Shown here one piece after another: positions 8,643 through 17,444 of a stretch of DNA of 64,000 nucleotides (position 1 is the first letter of the stretch; each line of letters starts with the position of its first letter). The DNA is taken from contig DATIJG010000008.1 in the NCBI GenBank assembly GCA_035478775.1, forward strand, positions 62,001 to 126,000, given 5' to 3'. The position numbers were made by a program, and so were the translations under genes. Source of the DNA: CAMLQK01 sp035478775. Its GTDB lineage: Bacteria > Patescibacteriota > Saccharimonadia > Saccharimonadales > UBA4665. Under the pieces are notes generated by a model. That model searched no databases. It was not told the origin of the DNA and worked only from the letters and a program-made list of their open reading frames with translations.

Positions 8643-8897
8643 ATGACGCTAGGAACCGCAGAAACAGGTGTAAATTTTCCCTTCGACCCTCATGGGTTAA
8701 TTGATACAGCACCGATACAATCAATTACTGAGTTTGTGCCAGAGGCAGAAACTGTTGAGGCGGAGCGTGAAGCATTTGCTCAACTAATAGCAGAAATTGA
8801 TAGCGTAGTATCGCCCGAACTTGAAGAAGAACTCAGCACCCTTACTATGTGTAAGGGTTCCAAAGCATATGATGGTGCGTTTCCAGTCAAAAAGTAG
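8643..8897 (+). CDS. Candidate RiPP precursor peptide (lasso-like)
   Basis: An 84-residue acidic protein. I choose ATG 8643 because AGGAGG stands 5 bases upstream. Residues 1-69 are Glu/Asp-rich and look like a leader; the last 15 residues, CKGSKAYDGAFPVKK (8850-8894), are basic and different in character. Lasso precursors need a Thr at leader position -2 and an Asp or Glu at core position 7, 8 or 9. Cutting before this Cys puts Thr at -2 (TM|C) and Asp at position 8, giving a Cys1-Asp8 ring. The gene is followed after 20 bases by an asparagine-synthetase-like cyclase. The leader is longer than usual for lasso peptides and no B1/B2 protein is recognised, so this is a hypothesis. Confidence 0.55.
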   Translation: MTLGTAETGVNFPFDPHGLIDTAPIQSITEFVPEAETVEAEREAFAQLIAEIDSVVSPELEEELSTLTMCKGSKAYDGAFPVKK

Positions 8898-8917
8898 TAC
8901 GCCGACAGTAACCCTAC

Positions 8918-10507
8918 ATGGCATTTCTGCACTTATCTTGGGATATACAGCATCATAATCAGAAATATGCCTATAGAACCCAGCGGATCAACGGATATTA
9001 CGTTGTCACCGATGTAGCTACCAACAAAACAATCGTCAGGCTTCGAATACGGGATGATTATCCTGGAACCTTTTGTGTTCATGAAGAGTCAGGCGCAATT
9101 TTCTGCGGCTATGGGCCACAGAAGGCGGGCAAAGATGAAGAGTTCTTGCACCTTAGACTAGCTTCAGACGGCAGCATTACGATCCAAAGAGATCTTCTGT
9201 GCACGCTGGCTCTTTTTTATGGTTATGATGGCTCGACTTTCACCGTAAGTAACAATTTTCACAGTGCATGGGATACGCTTACTAAGCACACACTCGATAA
9301 AGCGGCGCTTGCAGAATGGCTTTTGCCCGACCTTAGCTGGCGTCGGCAAACATCATGTATGGAGATCCATACCTTAAATGAACTTGAAAAACTGAATTTT
9401 AGAAATGGCAAGCTAAAACTATCACCTGGACCAGCACGTACTTGGATGGCTTCCCGGGATGCGCCTCCGAGTAATCCTCACGATTTTATTTCGGTTTTAG
9501 AAAAACATGCTGACGTTACCATAGAGCGTTTTGGCAAATATTTCGACGCAGCTGTTTTCGAACTAAGTGGCGGTCTTGATTCCTCGTTCTTGCCTCTATA
9601 TATAAGCCAGAAGCACCCCGGTGCTGTCAAGCGTGCAAGCTCTATGTTACTTACTGGGCACTTTCGGGAAACACAGGCCGAAAAACTTGGAGCGCTGGAT
9701 CAGCGTATCCACCCCGAGTGGTTTTATGTGTCATTTGACGATCCAGCGTGCCGACCCATGCAGGATGCCGTTACTACACGCAAATTTGCAGTACGAAATT
9801 ATTGGGCACCAGGATTCGAGGAACTACTAGAACATTATGCCTCACAGCTCTCGGCAAAAGGCTGTCGCATCATTTTTACTGGCGACGGAGGTGATGAACT
9901 TTTTGACAACATGACTGATATTGAAGACTCCCTAGGACTTGGCAAAGCAGCAAGTGAAAGGCGTCTCTCAGAGTCGCTTACACCTTTCCATACCGAGATA
10001 TTCCGTAGTGCCTGGCGTACCGCCGCACTCCAAGCAAAATTCATGAACTATCCCCAATTAGCAGTTAACGTACATAGAGCCTTACCGCTGCGTAATGTCT
10101 TTATTGAGCACGGCATATGGCCTATAAGTCCATTCATAAATAAAGAGCTCTACTATTTCTGCCAAGGGCTACCAATACGCTATCGCGCAAACAAAAATAT
10201 TTTTCGCGCTTATTCTCAGGCAAAGCGCCTACCAGCATGTATCTACAATCCTCGAGCCGACGAGCATCCCGGCAACTTTCTAGATGAGCTCTACTTATCA
10301 GGTTACTACAATGAACTTATTGACTACTTCTGTACTCATGGGATGGTAGTAAATCATTTCGGCTATATTGACAAAAACGTCCTGCTAAAAACCCTCCTTG
10401 GCTGCTTCAGCGGGACTCTCAAAGCCGAAGAGAGAAGCAAGGCTATTTTTCTTACCCATCTATGGTTGCAAGCAGAAATAGGGCTAACGCAATTTAAGGA
10501 GACTTAG
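8918..10507 (+). CDS. Asparagine-synthetase-like ATP-dependent cyclase/amidotransferase
   Basis: A 529-residue protein of the AsnB superfamily. The N-terminal 190 residues resemble the Ntn glutaminase fold, but the chain starts MAFLHLS and lacks the catalytic Cys2, so it cannot use glutamine. The C-terminal PP-loop ATPase is intact: SGGLDSS near residues 216-222 and IIFTGDGGDELFD near 325. This combination (dead glutaminase, live synthetase) is that of lasso cyclases and beta-lactam synthetases, which adenylate a carboxylate and close a ring with an internal amine. The preceding 84-residue peptide with a fitting core supports macrolactam formation. Plain asparagine synthetase is unlikely without Cys2. 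Confidence 0.85.
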   Translation: MAFLHLSWDIQHHNQKYAYRTQRINGYYVVTDVATNKTIVRLRIRDDYPGTFCVHEESGAIFCGYGPQKAGKDEEFLHLRLASDGSITIQRDLLCTLALFYGYDGSTFTVSNNFHSAWDTLTKHTLDKAALAEWLLPDLSWRRQTSCMEIHTLNELEKLNFRNGKLKLSPGPARTWMASRDAPPSNPHDFISVLEKHADVTIERFGKYFDAAVFELSGGLDSSFLPLYISQKHPGAVKRASSMLLTGHFRETQAEKLGALDQRIHPEWFYVSFDDPACRPMQDAVTTRKFAVRNYWAPGFEELLEHYASQLSAKGCRIIFTGDGGDELFDNMTDIEDSLGLGKAASERRLSESLTPFHTEIFRSAWRTAALQAKFMNYPQLAVNVHRALPLRNVFIEHGIWPISPFINKELYYFCQGLPIRYRANKNIFRAYSQAKRLPACIYNPRADEHPGNFLDELYLSGYYNELIDYFCTHGMVVNHFGYIDKNVLLKTLLGCFSGTLKAEERSKAIFLTHLWLQAEIGLTQFKET

Positions 10508-10558
10508 GTGCCGTACAAGCTATCTTAGCGCGTGCTACGTCTCAGAATTGGAGACATC

Positions 10559-10620
10559 TTCGTATCTGTCGCCGATCTTGGCAGCCCTAAGCGCACTGAG
10601 TTCAAACTTTTAACAGGGGT
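10559..10620. repeat. Island repeat, copy D
   Basis: TTCGTATCTGT, then CTTGGCAGCCCTA, then GAGTTCAAACTTTTAACAGGG. The first two blocks and the TTTAACA end match copy E at 17445-17504 in order and spacing. It is the most degenerate copy and lies between the AsnB-like gene and the second NUDIX gene. Confidence 0.5.
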
Positions 10621-10628
10621 GTCTTACA

Positions 10629-11036
10629 CTATTTGCGGCTGTTTTCGATTGCCCTGACCATCCACTCGCTCCTGAGTTGATCATCTTTTTGCAGTTGGTA
10701 TATCTCATCAAGACTAAACCACTGCGCATCCAAGATCTCTTCTGGCTGGACCGACAATGCACCGCCTACGATATGAGCCGTAAAGATATGAAACTCCCGT
10801 TCACGTTCGGGTATTGCTTCAGAGAATATTTCTTTGTCGGCTACGACTACGAGCCCTGTCTCTTCTTCAACTTCGCGTACAGCCGCATTGATGGTGGACT
10901 CGCCTGGATCAACATGGCCAGCTGGCAAGTTCCATTTTCCATAAACTTTGGGAAGTTTCTCTTGAACTAGAAGATACTTGCCGTCTTTTTGGAGTAGACA
11001 ACCTGCAACAAGCTTGAGCGTTTGTGAATTTGACAT
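10629..11036 (-). CDS. NUDIX hydrolase (MutT-like)
   Basis: A 135-residue protein of normal MutT length with a perfect Nudix box at residues 40-62 (GHVDPGE...REVEEETGL). WNLPAGHVDPGES is typical of ADP-ribose or (d)NTP pyrophosphatases of the MutT group. A TATTAT box at 11043-11048 lies 6 bases before the ATG, indicating a leaderless transcript. It stands alone on the minus strand next to repeat copy D. The exact substrate cannot be derived. Confidence 0.9.
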   Translation of the reverse strand: MSNSQTLKLVAGCLLQKDGKYLLVQEKLPKVYGKWNLPAGHVDPGESTINAAVREVEEETGLVVVADKEIFSEAIPEREREFHIFTAHIVGGALSVQPEEILDAQWFSLDEIYQLQKDDQLRSEWMVRAIENSRK

Positions 11037-11101
11037 ACATGCATAATAGCACGAGATTGTCGCTCTTTAGCTGGCTGCTTTTAGCACTGGCCGGACAATA
11101 G

Positions 11102-11248
11102 CATCAATCTCAAGGTATTCGCACTATTTCCGTGGTCCTATTAGATACGCTTGAATTCACTTACTACAAAGGCAAGGTTGCCATTGCTGGCCCTTTGGAA
11201 CGCAAAGACTTATTGTCAGGCCTCATGAGCATATCCCGGCAGCAATAG
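11102..11248 (+). pseudogene. Possible decayed ORF fragment
   Basis: A 48-codon frame following a TAG encodes a plausible protein segment (LDTLEFTYYKGKVAIAGPLE...) but has no start codon and ends within the MFS gene 3' region. It may be a 3' remnant of a lost plus-strand gene. No family is recognised. Confidence 0.25.
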
Positions 11249-12589
11249 ACCAGCTATCGCACCGAGTAACGACAACCCGGCGCTAGCGCCAATTGCAGCC
11301 GCAAATCCATCACTAAATAGCTGTAGTGATCCGTATGAACCCATTTGAGCAAACACCGCAACGACTACCGCAACGCCAAATACTCCGCCGAGTTGGCGAA
11401 GTACACTATACACGCCTGATGCTTGCCCAATTTGGGGCGGTTCCACAGCGCTAACTACTGCATGCTGAGAGGCTGGTACGGCTAGAGATACACCTGCTCC
11501 GGCAATAGTGAGCGGTATAATAAGCATAAGATAGCTAGGGTGATGTGGAGCCAGGAGGGCAATTGACCCCATGCCAATTGCTTGCATAGTGAGTCCGCTC
11601 ACCAAAAGAGATCGTTCGCCGACCCGCTTGATAAGCGTCCCTGCGATAGGCCCGATAAAAAACAATGTTGCTGTCCATGGAAGCAAGCGAAGCCCTGCAC
11701 CGAGTGGATCATAATGTTCGGCTGTCTGCAAAAATTGCGCTACAAAGAAGAGCGCACCAAACATTGAACTGTAGAGAAAAAAGGTTGCGGTATTACCGGC
11801 TGAAAAAGCTCGCAGTCGGAATAGTCGTATCTGTAGCATTGGTTGAGCTACGTGCAGTTCCCATAATGCGAATGCTATAAGTGTTAATAACCCCGCGATC
11901 AATGCTCCGGTAATTTCAACATTGCCCCATCCTAAAGAGCTACTGCGAATGAGCCCCCAAGTAATGCCAAAAATGCCAACAGTCATGAGCGCTATACCAA
12001 CGAAATCGAGTTTAAGTTCAGTTTTATCGCTCTCGCGTAGCTTTGTCAGTATAAGCGGAGTTACAATAATCCCAACCGGTACATTAATCCAAAAAATCCA
12101 TTGCCAGGATATACCTTGCACAACTGCTCCACCGACGACTGGTCCGCTTAATATCGCTAAACCAGTAATACTCGCAAAAAGCCCGAGTGCTTTGGCACGC
12201 TGTTCTTTAGGAAAAGCCGAGCTTAATAACGCTAATGCAAGCGGCATGACAAAAGCTGCGCCAACTCCTTGGACGACACGTGCTGCGATGAGCGCGTTAG
12301 CGCCAGGAGCTAAGGCGCAAGCGGCAGAGGCAAGTGTAAAGAGAGTGAGGCCCGAAGCAAACACGCGTCGTCTCCCAAACCGTTCACCCAGTGCAGAGCC
12401 GAGCATTATTAATACTGCGAAACTCAAAGTGTACGCTGTAACCATCCAACCCAGTGCCGATATTGATGCTCCTAATTTAAGCCGGATTGCATTAAGAGCT
12501 GTCGTTACAACAAGTGTATCTAACGCTACCATAAAAGAAGCAATACCAGTAAGCAGTAATGTCCAGCTTCTGAGTCGTTTTTCGTCCAT
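11216..12589 (-). CDS. MFS transporter, DHA2 (EmrB/QacA) type
   Basis: A 457-residue polytopic membrane protein. I start it at ATG 12589 (MDEKRLRSW), where AGGAAG precedes by about 8 bases; the longer frame adds an unlikely hydrophilic tail. The first helix carries the DHA2 motif FMVALDTLVVTTAL and the loop 2-3 motif GERFGRRR is present. About 14 helices are expected from the length. Family members export drugs, dyes or lipophilic metabolites by proton antiport. It has no regulator next to it on the same strand. Confidence 0.92.
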   Translation of the reverse strand: MDEKRLRSWTLLLTGIASFMVALDTLVVTTALNAIRLKLGASISALGWMVTAYTLSFAVLIMLGSALGERFGRRRVFASGLTLFTLASAACALAPGANALIAARVVQGVGAAFVMPLALALLSSAFPKEQRAKALGLFASITGLAILSGPVVGGAVVQGISWQWIFWINVPVGIIVTPLILTKLRESDKTELKLDFVGIALMTVGIFGITWGLIRSSSLGWGNVEITGALIAGLLTLIAFALWELHVAQPMLQIRLFRLRAFSAGNTATFFLYSSMFGALFFVAQFLQTAEHYDPLGAGLRLLPWTATLFFIGPIAGTLIKRVGERSLLVSGLTMQAIGMGSIALLAPHHPSYLMLIIPLTIAGAGVSLAVPASQHAVVSAVEPPQIGQASGVYSVLRQLGGVFGVAVVVAVFAQMGSYGSLQLFSDGFAAAIGASAGLSLLGAIAGLLLPGYAHEA

Positions 12590-12732
12590 ATATTCTCGCT
12601 TCCTATATTCGTGAATGACTAGGTTGGGCATGAAACGCAGCCAAACTGCATAGCAGGCTGCAGTGATCCACAAACCGCTCCTAGACACGGAACGTTACAT
12701 GCAGTGTCTAGGAGGCGTCGTGGGCTACGGGC

Positions 12733-13632
12733 TTAGGCGTCGATTGGGCGCCAGACGGGCTTACCTTCTTCGTTGTCAATGTGGCCAAACACCATGTCAG
12801 GGAAGTGGTCGCCATATCCGATCACATCAGGCTCAGCCAATGTTTCGATAAGGGTACGGTGCGCTTTTATAGACTGCTCACGGTCGTGGTCAACCTCGGT
12901 AGGCAAATCAGGATTTTCAAATTGAACAAGAGTATGGACGATATCGCCAAAGGCCATAACCTGTTTTTCGCCAGCCTTGATTACATAGGTAGTATGCCCA
13001 GTGCTATGGCCTGGAACGAACTTAGCATGGACGCCTGGGAAGATTTCCTCGCCGTCGCCTATGGTCTGCACTCGCGGCTCCATAGCCTTCAGCATGTCAC
13101 TACTTACGCCTGTCATTTCAGCGAGATGGCGTTGAGTCCACTCGGGTTCTGACACCAGATACTTAGCGTTCGTGAACGCAGGTTGATCAGTGCCGGGAGC
13201 AGGGTGCCAAGCCCACCCGATGTGGTCGATATGCAAGTGCGTGAAGGCGACTGCCTCGATATCCGCGGGATTACGACCAAGTTTGGCGAGACTGTCGAGT
13301 AGCTTACCGCCACTTAGGCTGATGCCATATGGGTTTTGGGACGCATCTATTGTAAGCGGGCCGGCACCTGCATCAATAAGTAGCGCACGACCGTCGCGTT
13401 CTACTAGTAGCGCGCCCACACTGCCTACTAAACGTCCAGCCTCATCGAGGTACTCTGAATATTTTTCTGCCCAGTCTTTATCAGTGGTATCTGGAAACCA
13501 GATCAAAGGATCAAAGGTAACCACACCATCTGGCACGAAGCTGATTTTTGTGTCTCCTAGTGTAAGCGATCTGATACCTGACGGCCGCCTGAGTCGCTCA
13601 CCTTTGTCTAAGTTTAATGTAGTATGTTTCAT
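12733..13632 (-). CDS. MBL-fold metallo-hydrolase
   Basis: A 299-residue metallo-beta-lactamase-fold hydrolase. Metal ligands are visible: HLHIDH at 132-137, H209 and H213 in GHSTGH, D230 in FGD, and H276 in GYGDHF. The arrangement and length match AHL-lactonase-like / AttM-type members that open lactones or esters, though other substrates are possible. GGAGG lies a few bases before ATG 13632. It is divergent from the hxlR-type gene across an 89-bp region with a perfect palindrome, so HxlR control is likely. Confidence 0.9.
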   Translation of the reverse strand: MKHTTLNLDKGERLRRPSGIRSLTLGDTKISFVPDGVVTFDPLIWFPDTTDKDWAEKYSEYLDEAGRLVGSVGALLVERDGRALLIDAGAGPLTIDASQNPYGISLSGGKLLDSLAKLGRNPADIEAVAFTHLHIDHIGWAWHPAPGTDQPAFTNAKYLVSEPEWTQRHLAEMTGVSSDMLKAMEPRVQTIGDGEEIFPGVHAKFVPGHSTGHTTYVIKAGEKQVMAFGDIVHTLVQFENPDLPTEVDHDREQSIKAHRTLIETLAEPDVIGYGDHFPDMVFGHIDNEEGKPVWRPIDA

Positions 13633-13672
13633 GAAATTCCTCCAGCTTTATTTTCATTACATAGCCTACCAT

Positions 13673-13699
13673 AAAGTACTATCATTTTGATAGTACTTT
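13673..13699. promoter_or_regulatory. HxlR-type operator palindrome
   Basis: AAAGTACTATCA, spacer TTT, then its exact reverse complement: a perfect 12-bp inverted repeat between two divergent genes. It lies upstream of a TATAAT box at 13703-13708 serving the HxlR gene. It is the probable shared operator. Confidence 0.8.
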
Positions 13700-13721
13700 T
13701 ATTATAATCTATAATGAATTT

Positions 13722-14174
13722 ATGAACTTACACGAATTACGATCTGATTGCCCAATAAATTATGTTACTGAGCTCCTTGGAGACAAGTGGAGCTTTCTTA
13801 TTTTGCGTGACATTGTTTTTCAGCATAAGAGTTCCTATGGTGACTTTCTCGGCTCAAAAGAAAAGATCGCTCCTAGTATTTTGGCTCGCCGTCTTGCTTC
13901 GCTTCATGATAATGGCTTCTTAAGAAAGCAGCGAGATCCCGAGAATAAAGCAAAGTTCATTTATAGCCCGACAGATAAAACAATTGGCCTCATCCCTCTC
14001 TTGGTTGAGATGATGTTGTGGAGTGAGCAATACTCATCCTTGTTTATATCTAAGGAGCGTCAGGCAGACTTACGAAAGATTCATTCTAATAAAGAAGCCT
14101 TCGTCCAAGAAACGCGAGAACATATCCTAACTCAAGCATCAAAGTATAAAGACAAAAAAGCCCATAGCCACTAA
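13722..14174 (+). CDS. HxlR-family transcriptional regulator
   Basis: A 150-residue winged-helix protein. The N-terminal part (CPINYVTELLGDKWSFLILRDI, residues about 10-31) is the HxlR signature, including the Cys used in redox or electrophile sensing by some members. The wing follows at LARRLASLHDNGFLRK. The C-terminal 40 residues are an extra charged helix. The TATAAT box ends 13 bases before the ATG with no Shine-Dalgarno. Divergent position and the shared palindrome suggest control of the MBL hydrolase and itself. Confidence 0.92.
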   Translation: MNLHELRSDCPINYVTELLGDKWSFLILRDIVFQHKSSYGDFLGSKEKIAPSILARRLASLHDNGFLRKQRDPENKAKFIYSPTDKTIGLIPLLVEMMLWSEQYSSLFISKERQADLRKIHSNKEAFVQETREHILTQASKYKDKKAHSH

Positions 14175-14292
14175 CCCTTATTGTGGCATCGCATGATTAT
14201 CGCCGACGGTATCGTGCGGTTAATAACACGGCATGTACCTGCTTATTGTAGAGCTAATTAGATAGAAATTCCGATATATGTGGTCATATTTT

Positions 14293-14889
14293 CTATGTGC
14301 CTTGTAGCCCCTGGATTTTAGTCTTCCTCGGTATCGTTACCAGCACTGCTATCGCTGTGTCAAATACAAATAAATAGAGTGGATACAATACAAGATAGGG
14401 CTCAAGCTTCGTCAGGGCGCACAAGCTAAATGCTGCCGCTACAGAATACATTATCCATGCTGTTTTATTTTCCGTATAGGGTTCAAAGTAAACCTTCTTG
14501 AGTTTCGGTGCAAAGCCACAGGTGGAGGCAAGCATTGTGAGATATAGCGCAGTGTGCGGATTCCCGGTTGCTTTCCAGCCAACGATACCAACAACAGCTC
14601 CAAGTAGACAAAAGATATCCAACTTTGAAGTTCCACCGACACCATGTTTGAGAGCAAGTAAGAATACAGCGATCCCGCAAACAGCATTTACGCATGGCAA
14701 TAGTGCTGTTGCCCGCGCTCCTGATGCAACATAACTAGTGGCTCCAACAATACCGGTTAATGCCCAAATACCGACCGTTGCGCGATTGGGCTTAGTTTCA
14801 CCTCTGAGAATACTTCTGAAGTACGGCCAGTAGGAAGCGAGGCCAATGATAGCAGCAAGAATACCGAAGATAGTGTGAAGCTTAGGCAT
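14293..14889 (-). CDS. Multi-pass membrane protein, PQ-loop/SWEET-like
   Basis: A 198-residue protein with about seven hydrophobic segments. The opening (ILAAIIGLASYWPYFRSILRG...PNRATVGIWAL) has the helix-Pro-polar pattern and the TxPxxxTWxxW-like motif of small PQ-loop or SemiSWEET-like proteins, and the second half (STCGFAPKLKKVYFEPYTENKTAWIMY) repeats this pattern. Such proteins move sugars or other small solutes. The family is inferred from pattern only. It is monocistronic on the minus strand. Confidence 0.7.
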   Translation of the reverse strand: MPKLHTIFGILAAIIGLASYWPYFRSILRGETKPNRATVGIWALTGIVGATSYVASGARATALLPCVNAVCGIAVFLLALKHGVGGTSKLDIFCLLGAVVGIVGWKATGNPHTALYLTMLASTCGFAPKLKKVYFEPYTENKTAWIMYSVAAAFSLCALTKLEPYLVLYPLYLFVFDTAIAVLVTIPRKTKIQGLQGT

Positions 14890-15043
14890 TGGTTAGCTCT
14901 TTAGCCTTTTATATTCTTTTCTGGCTTCACCTTGCTTGCAAAGCCAGAAATTTTATCAGCTGGATATATCTTTTTATATTCATTAGTCTCAGTGTAGCAT
15001 TTATTCTTTATGCGTGAAATTTTACCCAAACGAGCATGCGTAA

Positions 15044-15235
15044 GGCAAATACGATGCAACAGAGGTAGACAAAAAGAATGAGTCAAATACTCATTCTGAT
15101 ATAACCTTTTGCAATCTGCTAGATCGCGAAATAATAACTTGGCAGGGGCTCGAGAATGGGAACATAACCTTTACGGATGAGTTAGATTTTGAGATTTCGG
15201 AGTTTGACTATACCTATGAAGACAACGCACTTTGA
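15044..15235 (+). pseudogene. Possible gene remnant in a 396-bp gap
   Basis: A 63-residue open frame after a TAA encodes a protein-like acidic sequence (LLDREIITWQGLENGNITF...) but lacks ATG/GTG/TTG with a ribosome site. It looks like the 3' part of a lost gene. The remainder of 14890-15285 shows nothing I can name. Confidence 0.3.
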
Positions 15236-15285
15236 CATAAGTAGCTGAAGAGACTTTACAGCCTTATTTAATTTAAGGCCACAGC

Positions 15286-16146
15286 TTAAACATCTTCTAC
15301 ATAAAGTTCAGGGGCTAGCAGGTTAATATCGTCAATACTGTATGGCTCCTCCATACCTGCAATGTGGGCCCCGACTTGCTGATGAGTAATAAGGTGAGCG
15401 GCAATTCGCAGCGGTGCGGTGAAGTTTACATTTAGCTGTTTGAAAGAGCTGACATCGTCTACATCTCCTGGTCCGACAAAGCGTGCTTTATAAGAGCCGC
15501 TTTTACTTCCCGGGATACGCAATGGTACTGCAATACCCTCGCGTTGAATCCAATCTGTCATGGTCCTGTTTGCGAATGTCATACTAGCATCGACCAGTTG
15601 CCGGCAAAATCGTTGATTGAGCGGCGCTACTGGCTCAGTACGACCAAGCCAGCGTTGCGCAAAGTATCCCAAATCTTCAGGTAGTTGCTGGGATTGGTGG
15701 CTGATATGCAAGTTGACGGTACTTATCCAGGCTGGCATGATAGTTGGCTCTTCCACGGGCTTGACATCTGCATCAAATTGTTGAGTTAGTAACATGGCTC
15801 TGCACCTTTTTCCACGTAACTCCATGGCGCGTATAACGTATCCGGCGAGCATTAGATTGTCGACCTGGCGGTTATGGGAGTAGTAACTGTGGCGTTGCTC
15901 AATTGCCCGTTGTGTTTGCTCGTGATCGGGTGATAGCTGCGAGCCATCTACGATCGCTACTTCGAGCTTAAAGGAGCTTTGGCTGTTTCTCGTAACTCGC
16001 ATGGCGTCATCAATTTCCCGCGGGCCTAAGCCGTCAATAGAGAAAAAGGGCTGGCCCGTACAGTCTACTCGTATATTGTCGTTGAGACCAGTTACTTGCA
16101 AATAATTTTTCGACTTTGTTTTTCTTGGTGAAGGTCTTCGAGGCAT
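15286..16146 (-). CDS. RNB-domain (RNase II/R-like) protein, reduced
   Basis: A 286-residue protein, starting at ATG 16146 (MPRRPSPRK); the longer frame adds an unlikely leader. FFSIDGLGPREIDDAM near residues 33-48 corresponds to the RNB motif FxIDxxxxxDxDDA with the metal-binding Asp pair, and FKLEVAIVDGSQL to the LxVHIADVS strand. NFTAPLRIAAHLITHQ near 250-265 matches the FTSPIRRYxDLxxHR segment. Cold-shock and S1 domains are absent, so the protein is a bare, short RNB domain. PLR in place of PIRR and loss of one Asp leave activity in doubt. It may be an RNA-binding or specialised exonuclease variant. Confidence 0.6.
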   Translation of the reverse strand: MPRRPSPRKTKSKNYLQVTGLNDNIRVDCTGQPFFSIDGLGPREIDDAMRVTRNSQSSFKLEVAIVDGSQLSPDHEQTQRAIEQRHSYYSHNRQVDNLMLAGYVIRAMELRGKRCRAMLLTQQFDADVKPVEEPTIMPAWISTVNLHISHQSQQLPEDLGYFAQRWLGRTEPVAPLNQRFCRQLVDASMTFANRTMTDWIQREGIAVPLRIPGSKSGSYKARFVGPGDVDDVSSFKQLNVNFTAPLRIAAHLITHQQVGAHIAGMEEPYSIDDINLLAPELYVEDV

Positions 16147-16416
16147 AACTAAAAAATTATATAATAACACGTAGACTAGGGCAAATATAGTGGAGTAATA
16201 GTCACGGTATTGTAGTATAAGATACGTCAATATAATTACGCTTATGCTCTCTAATTAAATTAATCAATGGAAGCGTAGACTTGACTAATATATTGCATTA
16301 TATTTGCTACTATATAGGTGTCGCATGCCGAGCTGTATGATGACCTCTTGATGCGCCCCTAGGGACGCTGATTGTTTTTATAGGATGTGCTGTCAGACCA
16401 GCTACGCGCTCTTCGG

Positions 16417-16684
16417 CTAGACGGTCATTACTACAAGTGTTTCATCAATATCACAGGCCAGCACCAAGTCTTGTTCCGGGCTTATTCGTCTCATCCCAAT
16501 ACCTCTCGTGCAGCGATTAGGCCATGCTCAATAATTACTAGCTCGTCAGGCTGCATAGTGCCAGCTTCCACAAAGCCACGCACCGCTTCTATGGGAAATG
16601 TCCGTTCGGCTGGCTGATCGGGGTCGGTAGGCACCTGCAGCCCATGTTCTGTGGTTGCCCAAAGATTTCGACAACCAAGCTTTT
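16417..16684 (-). pseudogene. Two overlapping gene remnants, one HAD-like
   Basis: On the minus strand a frame ending at 16491 encodes a sequence like TTEHGLQVPTDPDQ... and EAGTMQPDELVIIEHGL. Its TGA overlaps an ATG at 16494 starting a second frame, MRRISPEQDLVLACDIDETL, cut off by TAG at 16417. ACDIDETL is the nucleophile motif of HAD phosphatases. The ATGA coupling shows that this was an operon, now truncated. The rest of 16147-16751 contains only AT-rich DNA. Confidence 0.5.
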
Positions 16685-16751
16685 ATAAAAATCCTGAAAG
16701 TTTATTACTAGCCACAGGCCGCCTAAGCATCGTGAGGCGTAGCACCGGATC

Positions 16752-17321
16752 CTAGACAGTAGCAGCACTATCGCAAGCAGAAAATAAAAACTCTACATTA
16801 GCAGGGGCAATAGTGTTGGTTGCTCCGCTTATATTGTTTGAATCCTCTTGGAAGGTGAAACCCTTTTCATTACTCATCAAACCACCTAGCACATCTGTTT
16901 CAAGCAGACCTGCTGCTTGACTAGCTTGCTCTTGAGTAAACTTACCTCCAGCCTGAGTGGAGTCATAGCCAACCAGCGTGTGCATTAAAAAGGTAACCGA
17001 TTTAGGAACTCGCAGCCTTGCCGTTGCTCCTATAACACTGCCTGCTATAGTCCGCTCAGCCGTCGCCTGAAGGCTGGGTCTATCTGTATTCAGAAGGTCG
17101 CCCAAGCCAATATTATCGGTTCTCACATTAAAGTCGTACTGAGCTACATGATTACACGCTTGAGCCAAGCTAGAAGGGCCCGGACTAGGTGCTATGCCGT
17201 CGCCCGAGCCTTTGCTGGCACACGCCGAAATAGCAAAGCCTACAACAGCACCAAAAGCAACTGCTTTAGTAGCTCTTGATACTTCTCCACCATTGCCTTC
17301 AGCGCTTTTCCTACTTTTCAT
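16752..17321 (-). CDS. Hypothetical lipoprotein-like secreted protein
   Basis: A 189-residue protein with a basic N-terminus, a hydrophobic stretch at 20-33 and AISAC at 30-34, which resembles a lipobox with Cys34 as lipidation site. The n-region is longer than usual. The mature part is hydrophilic, begins with a Gly/Ser/Pro linker and has two further Cys. No family is recognised. Likely anchored outside the cytoplasmic membrane. It is monocistronic, between a decayed region and repeat copy E. Confidence 0.65.
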   Translation of the reverse strand: MKSRKSAEGNGGEVSRATKAVAFGAVVGFAISACASKGSGDGIAPSPGPSSLAQACNHVAQYDFNVRTDNIGLGDLLNTDRPSLQATAERTIAGSVIGATARLRVPKSVTFLMHTLVGYDSTQAGGKFTQEQASQAAGLLETDVLGGLMSNEKGFTFQEDSNNISGATNTIAPANVEFLFSACDSAATV

Positions 17322-17444
17322 ATAGATAGTTTAAACAAAAAATCAGAGATATGAAACTATATTTGGGTGTTCCTAACACGCTTACGCTAAACCCGCTAAA
17401 TGGGTACGCTTAACACTTTACACAAAAGAACCTGTTGAGGCATT

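Noticed and set aside
14901..15086. 61-codon minus-strand frame
   Set aside because: Low-complexity AT-rich DNA, no ribosome site, and overlaps a better plus-strand remnant.
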